NCBI GenBank assembly: GCA_016281925.1
Contig: JAEEJP010000029.1
Location: forward strand, 1-46,050
Reading direction: 5' to 3'
DNA: 46,050 nt
Origin: Methanomassiliicoccaceae archaeon
GTDB taxonomy: Archaea > Thermoplasmatota > Thermoplasmata > Methanomassiliicoccales > Methanomethylophilaceae
The number at the start of each line of letters is the position of its first letter. Positions within the stretch are counted from its first letter, which is position 1. Positions 1 to 8,594 of this stretch are shown piece after piece. The translations under genes and the position numbers were made by a program. The notes under the pieces were generated by a model. The model was given only the letters and a program-made list of their open reading frames with translations, ran no database searches and was not told the DNA's origin.

Positions 1-321
1 GAGGCGAACCGACACCGGCCTCCTGCACATGTCGCATTCCATGGAGGCGTTCCTTATGATGTGGTGGTTGGTGATGATGGCCTTGCTGCTTTTGGGGTCT
101 ATCCCCCGGAAGACCGTCTTCTCGTAGTCGATCTCATGCATGCCGTCCGCAGTGGCGTATCTCCCGCCCCTGTTCCTTTCCGAGCTGGCGAAGTTCGCGG
201 CGCAGAATCTGTTGAAGCAGACGCAGTGGATCTCGTCCATCCCGAATCTGGCGGAGCAGTAGGGGCATTTGTATTCTTCCGCCGGTTTTTTCTTGGCTTT
301 ACTCCAGAACGCCGCTTCAAT
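1..321 (-). CDS. Zinc-ribbon protein, partial, third gene of the Hsp70-VWA operon
   Basis: A reading frame open from about 321 to the window edge encodes a cysteine-rich protein. It shows KCPYC, then a CVCFNRFC stretch, then CDMC close to the edge, consistent with two zinc ribbons. The protein continues beyond the window. No ATG, GTG or TTG precedes the first CxxC. The only candidate near the end of the upstream gene is ATT at 321-319, which overlaps that gene's stop as ATTGA, right behind an AGGAGGG purine run. If one T of this ATTGA were absent, the frame would join the upstream 988-residue gene directly. Proteins with paired zinc ribbons next to VWA and chaperone genes sometimes carry a GTPase domain further on; whether this one does cannot be seen here. 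Confidence 0.6.
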   Translation of the reverse strand, partial: MEAAFWSKAKKKPAEEYKCPYCSARFGMDEIHCVCFNRFCAANFASSERNRGGRYATADGMHEIDYEKTVFRGIDPKSSKAIITNHHIIRNASMECDMCRRPVSVRL

Positions 322-3283
322 CCCTCCTGTACAGCGGGTGTATGAACCTGAAGATGTTGTAGTTCGATTCCTCGCAGAAGAACAGCCTCATCCTTTCCAT
401 TTCCATCTGGGGCTCCGCGGGGAAGGAAACCGTTGCCGTCCCGCCAGAGAGCGATACCTTCCCGCCGGATTTCCATACGGTCCTGCCGTCGCCGGCCCTG
501 AGGGGGAATCTTCCGTCGGACTGCACCGCCATGATCTCCGGGATGGATTCGACCTCCGGATCGGCCTGCAGCCTGAAGGAAATCCCTTTCCTGTCCCGCG
601 CCGCCGTATACCTTATCTTCCTGCAGGCGGCGGAGAAGACGCCGATCATGGTGGGATGCGACAGGCGGATCTCGTCCTCGTATCTGTATTTGGCGAATAT
701 GAAGATGAATTTGGCCGCGGATTTACCCATAGGCACGGCGATCTGCCTGCTGTCCTCGTATTCCTTGCGGCTGACCGACCTGACCATCAGGTTCGGGTCC
801 TCCGGATCGGAGACGTAGGAATCGGAGACCCTGAGCTCTGCGCCGAGGGCGGACTGCGGCCAGTCCATGGTGATGATGCAGTCCCCGTCTTTGACGGTCT
901 TCTCGATGTTCTTGAACGGCTCCAGGTTGATGACGCAGACCTCGTCCCCTCTGACCGCGGTTTTTCCCACCTGGATGATCGGGAAGAGATACCATATGGC
1001 GCCGCCGTCCATGTCGAAGGCGATTCCGTCGGAGTAGTTCTCTTTGGGGACGACCTCTTTCATCAGGGATCTGACGTCGTCCATCATCATTATCCTGCTG
1101 CTGAACTTCAGTTTCCTTTCGGACCTGTACAGCTTGGCCTCTATGCTGGACGTCCATCTGGCGACATAGGTCCCGCTTCTGCTGCGGGTGACCCTCAGAT
1201 CGGTCACCGGCGGAGGCATCTCCATGGAGGAAGCAGACTGGACGTTCTTGTCCGAGAGCTCTATCCTCCCGTCTACCAGGTATTCGGCGAAGAAATGGTA
1301 GAAATACGTCGTTCCTCTGAGGCAGATGTCGTCGTATTCCTCGGAGTTCTTGATCTCATGTTCGACGTATCTGTTCTCCTCGCCTTTGATGTATCTCCTT
1401 ATGAGCACCCCGACCGACTTCTCCGGCCTGGCGAAGGTGATGTGGAACCCTTCCTCGGTGCTTACGATGTTCACCTTGTCCACGATGGCATAGGGGACCA
1501 GCGGGCCTATGAGCTTCATCGGGCTCGAAAGGATGCCCCAGCGCCTGGTGCACAGCAGGTAATAATATTTGGCGCCGGACTCCACGTCCTTGTCCTCGAA
1601 GTAATTGTCATGCTTGTGCCTGGATAGTATCTCATAGGGCTTGGTGTTCTCGTCGGCATAAGGTTCGCTGCCTTTCCCGCGCCAGATGCAGTAAACCAAG
1701 TCCTTCGTGTCGGCGGGAGGCGTGAACATGATCCTTATGACCCCTTCCTTCGAGGTCCCGTGGCAGTCGGTGACGTTTTCCGGAGGGTATTTCATCAGAT
1801 ATTCCCTGGATTCCGGCCAATCCCTGCAGTGTTCGGAGGCTTTGACGTACAGCATCAGCTTCTCTTCGTGGGTCGCTTTCCCGGCGGCTTCGGCGCATGC
1901 GCTCTCGGCGAGCCTGCAGTGGTCCTCGGCCACGCGGATCCTTTCCTCCAGATTCAGGTCTTTGCCGATGAAATCGGGGAATTCGGAATGCAGTTTGCTG
2001 CACAGGTTCAGAAAATGGTGGTATCTTCCGGACGAGTACGCATCTTCCATCAGGTTGGAGAGGGTGGTCACGATCTCCTCGGCGTTCTCGAGCTCATACT
2101 CCAGGACTTCGGTTTTGATGATCTCGGAGTAGTCCCTTTTGAGCTCTTCCAGAGCCGCTCTTGCGTTCTCGATGTCGCCCATATCGATGAAATCGCGGAC
2201 AGCCGTGCCCAATCTGGTCGCGTTCTCGGTTTCATTGTCGAAATCGAAGCCGCAGGTGACGCATATCTTGTTCTGGTTGCTCTGGGTGGTCCCGCATCTG
2301 CTGCATTTCTTTTTGATCTTGCGCTTGCAGATCGGACAGTAGATTATCTCGTCGTTTCCGCTGATGAAATGCTTGCAGAACGGGCATCTGATGGATCCGC
2401 TTCCGGATCCCGAGAAATCCGCGGCGAGGCCGTTCTCGTAGCAGAACGATTCCAGGGCGGGTATGGTCAGCCCCGCATCGTTCAGGCGGTAGGCTTCCAT
2501 GAGGGAGTCTATCTGTTTGCGGGTTATCCTTTCGCTGTATTCCAGTTTGAGCTTCTCGGTCACCGGGGACAGGCTCTGGCGGCATCTGCCGTATTCGATG
2601 AGCTGGGCCAGATCCTCGTCCTTCAGATATTTCAGGCGTCTGGTGCAATCGAGATAGGTCTTCTGGCTGGGGAAATTCTTCCTCTCGGTCTCCAGCTTGG
2701 GGAGGCATGCCGATATGGCTTCCCTGACGGACCCTGCCGGGCTGGCATCGCTGAGCGGATGGCAGTTCCCGATCTGGAGCTTGGAGATCAGATAATTCAT
2801 GACTTGGGCGGGGGTATGGTAGCCCATGTCGCTGAGCTTGTTGTATTCTTCCGCCGCTTTCCTGCTGATGGGAAGGGGAGGCGCCCCTTCGGCGAGACCA
2901 AGTATTTCCGCGGCATCTTTTTCCGTGATGCCGGGCCATCCCAGCCTGTTCAGCTGGCCTTTGAGGGCGCTCTGGAATGCGTACGCCTTCCCGTCTTCGG
3001 TCACCACGCAGTAATTCAGTATGGGCTGGAGATAGCTTTTCAGAAGCTCCCTGCCTTTCTTGAATTCCTCGGCCCTCGAATTGGGGTAGGCCATCTTCTC
3101 ATAGATGTCCCCGAGCAGCCCCAGGTTGGTGTCGGCGTTATAGCGGACATTGGTGTCGAAGGCATTCTTTTCTGCGTCCCATCTTTCTTTGGCGGCCTTG
3201 ATGGCTTTTTCAAGCGCTTCGTCGCTGTATTCGCTCTCTTTGTATGGATTTATTCCGAGAAGCTGACAGTAGCATCCTGCCAT
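317..3283 (-). CDS. Large double-zinc-ribbon protein, partner of the Hsp70-VWA protein
   Basis: This is a 988-residue cytosolic protein (no signal peptide or membrane segment) of unknown function. Residues 1-90 are helical and vaguely J-domain-like (YCQLLGINP then a DEALEKAIKAAKERW helix) but lack the HPD motif. A helical region follows. Four CxxC pairs at about 300/303, 316/319, 327/330 and 341/344 form a double zinc ribbon after an SGSGSGS linker. Residues 350-480 look helical. The C-terminal half is beta-rich with motifs such as PPPVTDLRVT that resemble fibronectin type III-like repeats. The ATG lies four bases after the Hsp70-VWA stop, with GAGGACTGAGGG just upstream, so the two genes are almost certainly co-translated. 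The pairing suggests a client- or nucleotide-state-sensing partner of the Hsp70; this is inference. Confidence 0.75.
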   Translation of the reverse strand: MAGCYCQLLGINPYKESEYSDEALEKAIKAAKERWDAEKNAFDTNVRYNADTNLGLLGDIYEKMAYPNSRAEEFKKGRELLKSYLQPILNYCVVTEDGKAYAFQSALKGQLNRLGWPGITEKDAAEILGLAEGAPPLPISRKAAEEYNKLSDMGYHTPAQVMNYLISKLQIGNCHPLSDASPAGSVREAISACLPKLETERKNFPSQKTYLDCTRRLKYLKDEDLAQLIEYGRCRQSLSPVTEKLKLEYSERITRKQIDSLMEAYRLNDAGLTIPALESFCYENGLAADFSGSGSGSIRCPFCKHFISGNDEIIYCPICKRKIKKKCSRCGTTQSNQNKICVTCGFDFDNETENATRLGTAVRDFIDMGDIENARAALEELKRDYSEIIKTEVLEYELENAEEIVTTLSNLMEDAYSSGRYHHFLNLCSKLHSEFPDFIGKDLNLEERIRVAEDHCRLAESACAEAAGKATHEEKLMLYVKASEHCRDWPESREYLMKYPPENVTDCHGTSKEGVIRIMFTPPADTKDLVYCIWRGKGSEPYADENTKPYEILSRHKHDNYFEDKDVESGAKYYYLLCTRRWGILSSPMKLIGPLVPYAIVDKVNIVSTEEGFHITFARPEKSVGVLIRRYIKGEENRYVEHEIKNSEEYDDICLRGTTYFYHFFAEYLVDGRIELSDKNVQSASSMEMPPPVTDLRVTRSRSGTYVARWTSSIEAKLYRSERKLKFSSRIMMMDDVRSLMKEVVPKENYSDGIAFDMDGGAIWYLFPIIQVGKTAVRGDEVCVINLEPFKNIEKTVKDGDCIITMDWPQSALGAELRVSDSYVSDPEDPNLMVRSVSRKEYEDSRQIAVPMGKSAAKFIFIFAKYRYEDEIRLSHPTMIGVFSAACRKIRYTAARDRKGISFRLQADPEVESIPEIMAVQSDGRFPLRAGDGRTVWKSGGKVSLSGGTATVSFPAEPQMEMERMRLFFCEESNYNIFRFIHPLYRRD

Positions 3284-3287
3284 GCCC

Positions 3288-5324
3288 TCAGTCCTCGCTG
3301 GGATCCCTGAGGTTCATGCTGTCGGTTCTGATGGCGGTGGCGATGGTCTGGAATGTATGGCCCAGCCTGTCGATGGTGGTGTACAGCGCCCCCTTCTCAA
3401 CAGTCGATATCTGCCTGAGGAAGCCTTCGTTGGCATCCCCGAACCCTATGGCGAAGATCGGCATGCCGATTTTGCGGGCTTCCAGGACTGCCGCATCTTT
3501 CTTTTCCCATTCCCCGTCGGTGACGGTCACGATGATGCCCATCCTGCCGTCGCTTTCGGCCACGCTCTTGGCCAGACCGAGAGGGATCGCCCTGGTGCCT
3601 CTCCCCATGTCCTTGGCCCTAGTCTTTTCCAGCGCGCCTTTGAATTTCCCGAGGTCCCGTGTCAAATCGCAGAGCACGCTCATGGAATCGCCGAAGCCGA
3701 TGAGGGCGAAATGGTTGTTCTCGGTGCCGAGGCTCTCCACGAACTGTTTGATGGAGTCTTTGGCTTCATCCAGGGGGATGGCTCCGCTGTTTTTGTCCTT
3801 GAACGTCATGCTTCTGGAGAGGTCTAGGCAGACCACGATGTTCTTTTCCGTATTGTTCATCGCGGCCCTTTCCGAAGGCCTTCCGGAGATCCAGTCGATG
3901 TCGGGGAGGGATTTGGTCGTGACGTTCAGGGCTCTCCCGTCGCTGTCGGCGGATATCTTAACTACGCCGTTCTCGTCGTAGCTGTACGTGACGTTTATGA
4001 TCACCCCGTTCCCGTCGTTTCTGAAACCGTTGATCACAGCCTCCGTCACCACCACGCATTCGTCCGGATCGCGGGATTCTCCCTGGAGGGCATAGACCTC
4101 AATGTAATTCGCCCTGTTTCCCTTCTCCAGCTTGAAAGCTTTGGTCGCTTCGAACGGGATCTTGGAGTTTTTGGGGATTATTATCTCGTTGATGAATCTG
4201 TCCTCGTTTTCCTTGATGGAAAGGGCGCCGAGGCTGTGGGACGTTATGTCGTGCAGTATCGGTTTGTCCGAGATTCCGTCGCGGTATCTGTCCGCGTCGA
4301 TGGCGGCCCCTTTTGCGACGGCCAGCTCCATGTCGGGATGGTGGACGATGTTGCAGGGGGTCGTTTCGGCCAGATATTCCTGGACGATGGGCATCCTGCT
4401 GGATCCGCCTATCAGAAGGATCTCGTCGATGTCCTGCCATTTGAGCCCTTTGGCCTGGAGGGCCTCTTCGCACAGATCCCTGGTGGTATGCATGAGATAC
4501 AGGGTAGCATCGCGGAATTCGTCCCTGGAGATGCTGTAGCTGCCTTTCTTGCCTTCGTACTCGATCTGGAAAATGGCATTCTTGACCGCAGAGAGCTGTT
4601 TCTTCACTTTCTCGGCTGTGGCCATGAGGACATTCCTGAAGGATTCGTCATCGAAGGGATTGATGTCGTATTCGGCCGCGAATCTCCTGCAGGCGATCAG
4701 CGCCAGCTCTTTGTCCCAATCCTTGCCTCCCAGGCTGTGGTTCCCGTGGGTGGATATGACTTCGGTCTTTCCGTTCTCGAAATGGATGACGTTGGTGTCG
4801 AACGTCCCTCCTCCGAGGTCGTACACCATGATGGTCTTCCTTTCGAAATGGTTGTATCCGTAGTACAGCGCGGCAGATGTGGGCTCGTTCAGCAGTTTGA
4901 GCACTCTGACTCCGCATGCCTCTCCCGCTTCCTTCGTGGCGATCCTGCGGGCTTCGTCGAAATAGTGGGGAACTGTGATGACGACTTCGGTGATTTTGTC
5001 TCCGAGGCGGTTCTCCGCTTCCTTGATCAGGTGGTTCAAAAGGATGGTCGAGAGGTCTTTTGCGCTGTATCCTCTGCCGTTCCCGGTTATCAGCACGGAA
5101 TCGTCGCCCATTCTAGATTTGAATGCCGTGATCCCTTTGGCCGTTCCGTCGGCGATTCTGGCGTAAGCTTCCTCTCCTACCAAGATTTCGCCGTCGCAGA
5201 TGCAGACTGCGGACTGCGTCAGTTCATTGTCGCAGCCGTTCCTTACGATCTCGGGACGCCCGTTGACCATAACAGCTACCAATGAATACGTCGTTCCTAA
5301 GTCTATCCCAGCCCTTCTGACCAT
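3288..5324 (-). CDS. Hsp70 (DnaK-like) ATPase fused to a C-terminal VWA domain
   Basis: The protein has 678 residues. Residues 1-355 form an Hsp70 actin-like ATPase, with GIDLGTTYS at 6-14, FKSRMG at 68-73, DLGGGTFD at 169-176 and GGSSRMP at 306-312. Residues 355-475 match an Hsp70 beta substrate-binding domain (HDITSHSLG). The usual helical lid is missing. In its place residues 494-660 form a von Willebrand A domain with a complete-looking MIDAS: DLSRS at 501-505, a GRGT threonine near 577 and VTDGE at 601-605. It is therefore not the housekeeping DnaK. It heads an operon with two zinc-ribbon proteins and has its own promoter with a TATA-like box 24-31 bases before the ATG, implying a leaderless mRNA. 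The domains are clear; the biological role is unknown. Confidence 0.88.
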   Translation of the reverse strand: MVRRAGIDLGTTYSLVAVMVNGRPEIVRNGCDNELTQSAVCICDGEILVGEEAYARIADGTAKGITAFKSRMGDDSVLITGNGRGYSAKDLSTILLNHLIKEAENRLGDKITEVVITVPHYFDEARRIATKEAGEACGVRVLKLLNEPTSAALYYGYNHFERKTIMVYDLGGGTFDTNVIHFENGKTEVISTHGNHSLGGKDWDKELALIACRRFAAEYDINPFDDESFRNVLMATAEKVKKQLSAVKNAIFQIEYEGKKGSYSISRDEFRDATLYLMHTTRDLCEEALQAKGLKWQDIDEILLIGGSSRMPIVQEYLAETTPCNIVHHPDMELAVAKGAAIDADRYRDGISDKPILHDITSHSLGALSIKENEDRFINEIIIPKNSKIPFEATKAFKLEKGNRANYIEVYALQGESRDPDECVVVTEAVINGFRNDGNGVIINVTYSYDENGVVKISADSDGRALNVTTKSLPDIDWISGRPSERAAMNNTEKNIVVCLDLSRSMTFKDKNSGAIPLDEAKDSIKQFVESLGTENNHFALIGFGDSMSVLCDLTRDLGKFKGALEKTRAKDMGRGTRAIPLGLAKSVAESDGRMGIIVTVTDGEWEKKDAAVLEARKIGMPIFAIGFGDANEGFLRQISTVEKGALYTTIDRLGHTFQTIATAIRTDSMNLRDPSED

Positions 5325-5347
5325 GATTTTCCATATACAACTATGTA

Positions 5348-5355
5348 ATTTAAAT
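5348..5355 (-). promoter_or_regulatory. TATA-like box for the Hsp70-VWA operon
   Basis: ATTTAAAT is centred about 27 bases before the ATG at 5324. This is the spacing expected if transcription starts at or next to the start codon. Confidence 0.55.
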
Positions 5356-5378
5356 CTTAGTTAATGAAGAAATCGAAC

Positions 5379-6344
5379 TTAAAAATGCGTCACAAGGCCG
5401 GCAAATCCCGGTCGTTCCGCGCCGTCGATCTTTATAATCTGTGCGTTTTGGCGGCGTCCGATATTCTCCAGGAACTCGATTGCGAGAGGGTTCCCTGCCG
5501 AGGCCGCTCTTCCGAAATATTCGAGCCCTTTCTGCGGATCTTTCTCGGTTCCCAGGCCCTCCATCAGCATCCTGCCGACCATGAACAGCGCGTCACCTTC
5601 GCCGGTCTCCGATACTTCTTTGTACAGGGAGAACGCCTTTTCTAGGTCTTTTTCGACCCCTTTCCCCTCATAGTAAAGCGTTCCGAGGTTGAATTTGGCG
5701 GCGGCAAGGCCCGAATCCGCGGCCATCCGGTACCATCCGGCGGCCGGCATGTCGTCGCCGCTGGTTTTGCCCTCCTGCGCCAGAAGGCCCATCTTGAACT
5801 GGGCTTCGGGGATTCCTTTGTACGCCGCTATCCTGAACAGACGGAGGGCTTCCATCTCGTCCTTATCCGCGGCTATCCCGTCGGAAAGGAGGCATCCGAG
5901 TTTGAAGCAGGACATCGGGTCGCCGGCATCCGCGCTGAGGCGGCAATATCTGAGGCCTTTACCGGCGTCCACCGGACCTCCGTATCCGCACATGCAGATG
6001 TCCGAGATCTCCGGGTAGGCTTCTTTCATCCCCGCTTCCGCCGCTTTTTCGAACCACATCCTGCTTCTCTCGGGAATCTCTTCATGGCCGCCGGCTCCCG
6101 AGAAAAGCATTCCGAGCCTGTACATCGATGGGGGATGGCCCGCTTCGGCCGCCGCCGAATAAAGCTCTTCTGCGGCCGCGGGATCCGGCTCCCCGAGCAA
6201 TCCGGACATCTTCATCTCGGCTATGCCGAAGAACGCGTTCGGGAAACCGGTCTGAGCGGCTTCGGCGAACAGTTCCAGAGACCTCTGCGGATCGTCGTAG
6301 AAGCAATCCGCCGCTCTGCGGCATAGTTCGGCAGGGTCTTGCAT
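5379..6344 (-). CDS. Sel1-repeat protein
   Basis: A soluble protein of about 321 residues made almost entirely of Sel1-like (SLR) helix pairs of about 36 residues. Recurrent blocks are of the type A..WYRMAADSGLAAAKFNLG and YYEGKGVEKD. Sel1 repeats are protein-interaction scaffolds; no enzymatic domain is seen. The ATG at 6344 (MQDPAEL) is preferred. An ATG six codons upstream (6362) is possible, but anything longer would run antisense into the divergent gene at 6399. The gene ends 54 bases before the Hsp70-VWA gene on the same strand, but that operon has its own TATA box, so co-transcription is not needed. Four other Sel1 genes lie at 16-20 kb. Confidence 0.85.
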   Translation of the reverse strand: MQDPAELCRRAADCFYDDPQRSLELFAEAAQTGFPNAFFGIAEMKMSGLLGEPDPAAAEELYSAAAEAGHPPSMYRLGMLFSGAGGHEEIPERSRMWFEKAAEAGMKEAYPEISDICMCGYGGPVDAGKGLRYCRLSADAGDPMSCFKLGCLLSDGIAADKDEMEALRLFRIAAYKGIPEAQFKMGLLAQEGKTSGDDMPAAGWYRMAADSGLAAAKFNLGTLYYEGKGVEKDLEKAFSLYKEVSETGEGDALFMVGRMLMEGLGTEKDPQKGLEYFGRAASAGNPLAIEFLENIGRRQNAQIIKIDGAERPGFAGLVTHF

Positions 6345-6398
6345 GCTACCGGGAGAGTGCATCCAGTTTAAGGATGCATCGGAACCAAGGTTTCTTGA

Positions 6399-6602
6399 AT
6401 GAAACGGAACATTACCGGAAGCATGATCAAAGGGCCCTTGGTGAAGGCCGCTTTCGTGCTGGCGGCAATTCTTATGGTCATGTCGGTGGCCATAGTCCTC
6501 AAGCCAGAGTACATCGAGATCATCGGGGCTCTGTCCGGCATCGTGGCCGTGGCGACGATAGCCGTCCTGCTCGCGATGCTTTTCCGCATGAGGAAGGTTT
6601 GA
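6399..6602 (+). CDS. Small two-helix membrane protein
   Basis: A 67-residue peptide with two hydrophobic segments (about residues 15-35 and 40-62), a basic N-terminus (MKRN) and a basic end (FRMRKV). I do not recognise a family. The stop is one base before the ATG of the ArsR-type gene, so the two form an operon. A TTTAAGG stretch about 29 bases upstream of the ATG could be its TATA box. Because the regulator is probably metal- or thiol-responsive, a role in metal or stress response at the membrane is possible but unproven. It could also be a short membrane anchor unrelated to metals. Confidence 0.6.
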   Translation: MKRNITGSMIKGPLVKAAFVLAAILMVMSVAIVLKPEYIEIIGALSGIVAVATIAVLLAMLFRMRKV

Positions 6603-6603
6603 G

Positions 6604-6966
6604 ATGCCAGAAGAGCCGCTGGAATGCGACTGCCACGAAGTCCACGGGGATGCCGTATCCCGCGCCAGATCCTTCATCAGGGATCAGGGGGACGGGGCCG
6701 CTCTGTCAGATTTTTTCAAGCTGTTCGCCGACGGCACGAGGCTGAGGATACTGCTTGCCCTGGACATGGAGGAGCTGTGCGTCTGCGATCTGTGCGAAAT
6801 CCTGGAAATGAACAAATCCGCGGTATCGCATCAGCTCCGCGTTCTGAAGGACGCCCATCTGGTATCTTCCAGGAAGGAAGGGCGCAATGTTTTCTACTCG
6901 CTCTGCGACGGCCATGTGAAAACGATAATCGAGACGGCCGCAGAGCACATCTCGGAAAGGGCCTGA
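6604..6966 (+). CDS. ArsR/SmtB-family metal- or thiol-sensing repressor
   Basis: A 120-residue winged-helix regulator. The helix-turn-helix is clear (ILEMNKSAVSHQLRVLKDA), followed by a beta wing (SSRKEGRNVFYSL). It carries ELCVCDLC in the position of the ArsR metal-binding helix, giving cysteines in C-x-C-x2-C spacing, and a second CxC (ECDCHE) at the N-terminus, as in CadC-type sensors that use N-terminal plus alpha-3 cysteines. By analogy it would repress its promoter and release DNA on binding a soft metal or metalloid. It follows a small membrane protein by one base and converges on the rubredoxin gene. The ligand cannot be told from sequence. Confidence 0.85.
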   Translation: MPEEPLECDCHEVHGDAVSRARSFIRDQGDGAALSDFFKLFADGTRLRILLALDMEELCVCDLCEILEMNKSAVSHQLRVLKDAHLVSSRKEGRNVFYSLCDGHVKTIIETAAEHISERA

Positions 6967-6968
6967 GA

Positions 6969-7103
6969 TCAGAATACCTGGCTGAATTCTGATTTGGGCT
7001 CTCCGCATGTGGGGCATACCCAGTCGTCGGGGAGGTCGGCGAATTTGACGCCTTCTTTGTCTTCGTCGTATATGTATCCGCAAAGTCCGCATCTGAACTT
7101 CAT
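6969..7103 (-). CDS. Short rubredoxin
   Basis: A 44-codon reading frame encodes [18 protein letters not shown]..., with CGLCGY at 5-10, [14 protein letters not shown] at 21-34 and a KSEF end. These are the two C-x2-C knuckles that hold the single iron of rubredoxin, with the conserved DLPDDWVCP segment. Most rubredoxins are 50-54 residues; this one is shorter because the loop between the knuckles is trimmed. It would act as a one-electron carrier, for example to rubrerythrin-type peroxidases such as the one at 28965-29504. It lies tail to tail with the ArsR-type gene (two bases apart). Confidence 0.88.
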   Translation of the reverse strand: MKFRCGLCGYIYDEDKEGVKFADLPDDWVCPTCGEPKSEFSQVF

Positions 7104-7137
7104 GCGGAAGGCATCGCTCCGCGTGTTTTTAATGGTT

Positions 7138-8532
7138 TCAAGGGATTCTGAGGATTTTGGCCTGGTCGTATCCGTCGGCTATCTCTCCGACGAACATGTA
7201 ATTGCTGGTGGTCTCGCAGAAATAATATGCGGGCCCTCTGTCTTCTATCTGGTAGTATCTGTATCCTTCGACCCCGTCCAATGCGATGCCCGCCGCGGCA
7301 TGCCCCTCGTCGTATTCGCGTCCGTCGTATATCAGCAGGACGACGTCGTATCCCATCAGCTTCATCAGCGAGCAATAGAGGCAGGAGGTGTCCTCGCAAT
7401 CCCCGCTTCTGTCCAGGATGGTCTCCAGAGGGTATTTCCAGTATTCCACGCGCCCGTTGTAGTCCGAGTCGTATTGATAGTCGGTATAGCGCTGGACGAA
7501 TTTCAGGACGTAATCCGCCCGCTGGAGATCGCTCATGCCGGCGGTGTTGCCGCGGAGCGCTTCTGCCAGATTCCTCATCGATTGGGATTGGTATTCCGCA
7601 TACCCTATCCTGCCGGATTCGGATGTAGGCGCCCTGCCGGACTTCGAATCTCTGAACGATTCGAGCTCCTCGTAGCATACTTCCCACTCGATGGTTTCGA
7701 ACGATCTCTGCGAAACTGGGGCGATCCCGGGGATATCGGCGGGTCTGTAAACATTCTCCCAGCAATATGTGCGGCTGAAATCGCCTTTTATCTCGGAGGT
7801 CAAAGATTCGGAGCGCAGATTACCTTGGGAGTCGGTTCCCCTGATTGTTATGACGTATTTTCCCGGGATCACATCGGCCCAGCCTTTCAGGGTGTTTTTG
7901 CAGGAGCCGACATAGTTCTTCGTGTAGGCGTCCGAGACGATGACCACGGAGTCTTCCAACCCTTTGCCGCTGAAATCCCATGCCAGCTTATTGTTCCCGG
8001 AGAAATAATCGCTGTCGCTCTTGGCGACCATCTTCCTGTCGGAAGCCGCGGTGAACGAGCATTGCGTTTTATGGGTGACAAGATCAGTCCCGTCCTCGTA
8101 CCATCCGCTGAACGACACCCCCTTCCTGCAGACGAAAGCTTCCAGGGCAACCTCCTCCCCTATCCTGTACGTTCCGCCTACGGTGGCCAGAAGGCCCTCG
8201 GAATGGGAGACTTCGATGAAAGCTCCTCTTTCGCTTCTCGCATACAGCTTCTCCTCCGTGGCCGCGAAAGTATACGATATTTCGGACGATTTCAGCATCC
8301 CGTCCTCGCCGTACCATCCGTCGAACAGATAGCCGTCTTTCATTATGGCGGTCACCGTCGCTATGTCCGATTGGAAGTAATGCCCTGCGCCGTCGATGCG
8401 CTCTATGCCTTCGTCGCTTTCGATGTCCAGATCGAACCCCAGGAACGATTCCGGATGCATGGCCACGCAAAGCGCTGCAATGAGGCCCAGAAGAGCGATC
8501 AGAGCCGCGATTACGGCGGAAGATTTGGTCAT
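7138..8532 (-). CDS. Membrane-anchored extracellular transglutaminase-like protein with InlB-type repeats
   Basis: About 464 residues. An N-terminal hydrophobic segment (residues about 4-26) serves as signal anchor. Two segments with the [13 protein letters not shown] signature follow, typical of Listeria-Bacteroides (InlB B) repeats, at about 52-100 and 125-170. The C-terminal part is a transglutaminase-like fold with the catalytic cysteine in GDCEDTS (about residue 379) and histidine in EGHAAAG (about 411). Such proteins sit on the cell surface and may act as proteases or cross-linking enzymes. ATG 8532 is preferred because a TTATTAA stretch lies about 28 bases upstream; ATG 8544 is an in-frame alternative. 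The exact reaction is unknown. Confidence 0.75.
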   Translation of the reverse strand: MTKSSAVIAALIALLGLIAALCVAMHPESFLGFDLDIESDEGIERIDGAGHYFQSDIATVTAIMKDGYLFDGWYGEDGMLKSSEISYTFAATEEKLYARSERGAFIEVSHSEGLLATVGGTYRIGEEVALEAFVCRKGVSFSGWYEDGTDLVTHKTQCSFTAASDRKMVAKSDSDYFSGNNKLAWDFSGKGLEDSVVIVSDAYTKNYVGSCKNTLKGWADVIPGKYVITIRGTDSQGNLRSESLTSEIKGDFSRTYCWENVYRPADIPGIAPVSQRSFETIEWEVCYEELESFRDSKSGRAPTSESGRIGYAEYQSQSMRNLAEALRGNTAGMSDLQRADYVLKFVQRYTDYQYDSDYNGRVEYWKYPLETILDRSGDCEDTSCLYCSLMKLMGYDVVLLIYDGREYDEGHAAAGIALDGVEGYRYYQIEDRGPAYYFCETTSNYMFVGEIADGYDQAKILRIP

Positions 8533-8594
8533 TTCGGTTCCCATACTCTCTGAGTGTTAATAACATGTTTTACCGGAGGTCTCTCTGCCGTATT

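Noticed and set aside
269-3310. Long plus-strand open frames (269-1627 and 1760-3310) opposite the zinc-ribbon gene
   Set aside because: They are antisense to a well-supported gene with CxxC pairs, and their translations lack domains or ribosome sites; they are typical of high-G+C antisense frames.
6345-6677. N-terminal extension of the first Sel1 protein (longer frame to 6677)
   Set aside because: It is antisense to the small membrane protein and the ArsR gene, and the residues (HREQDGYRRHGHD...) lack Sel1 character.
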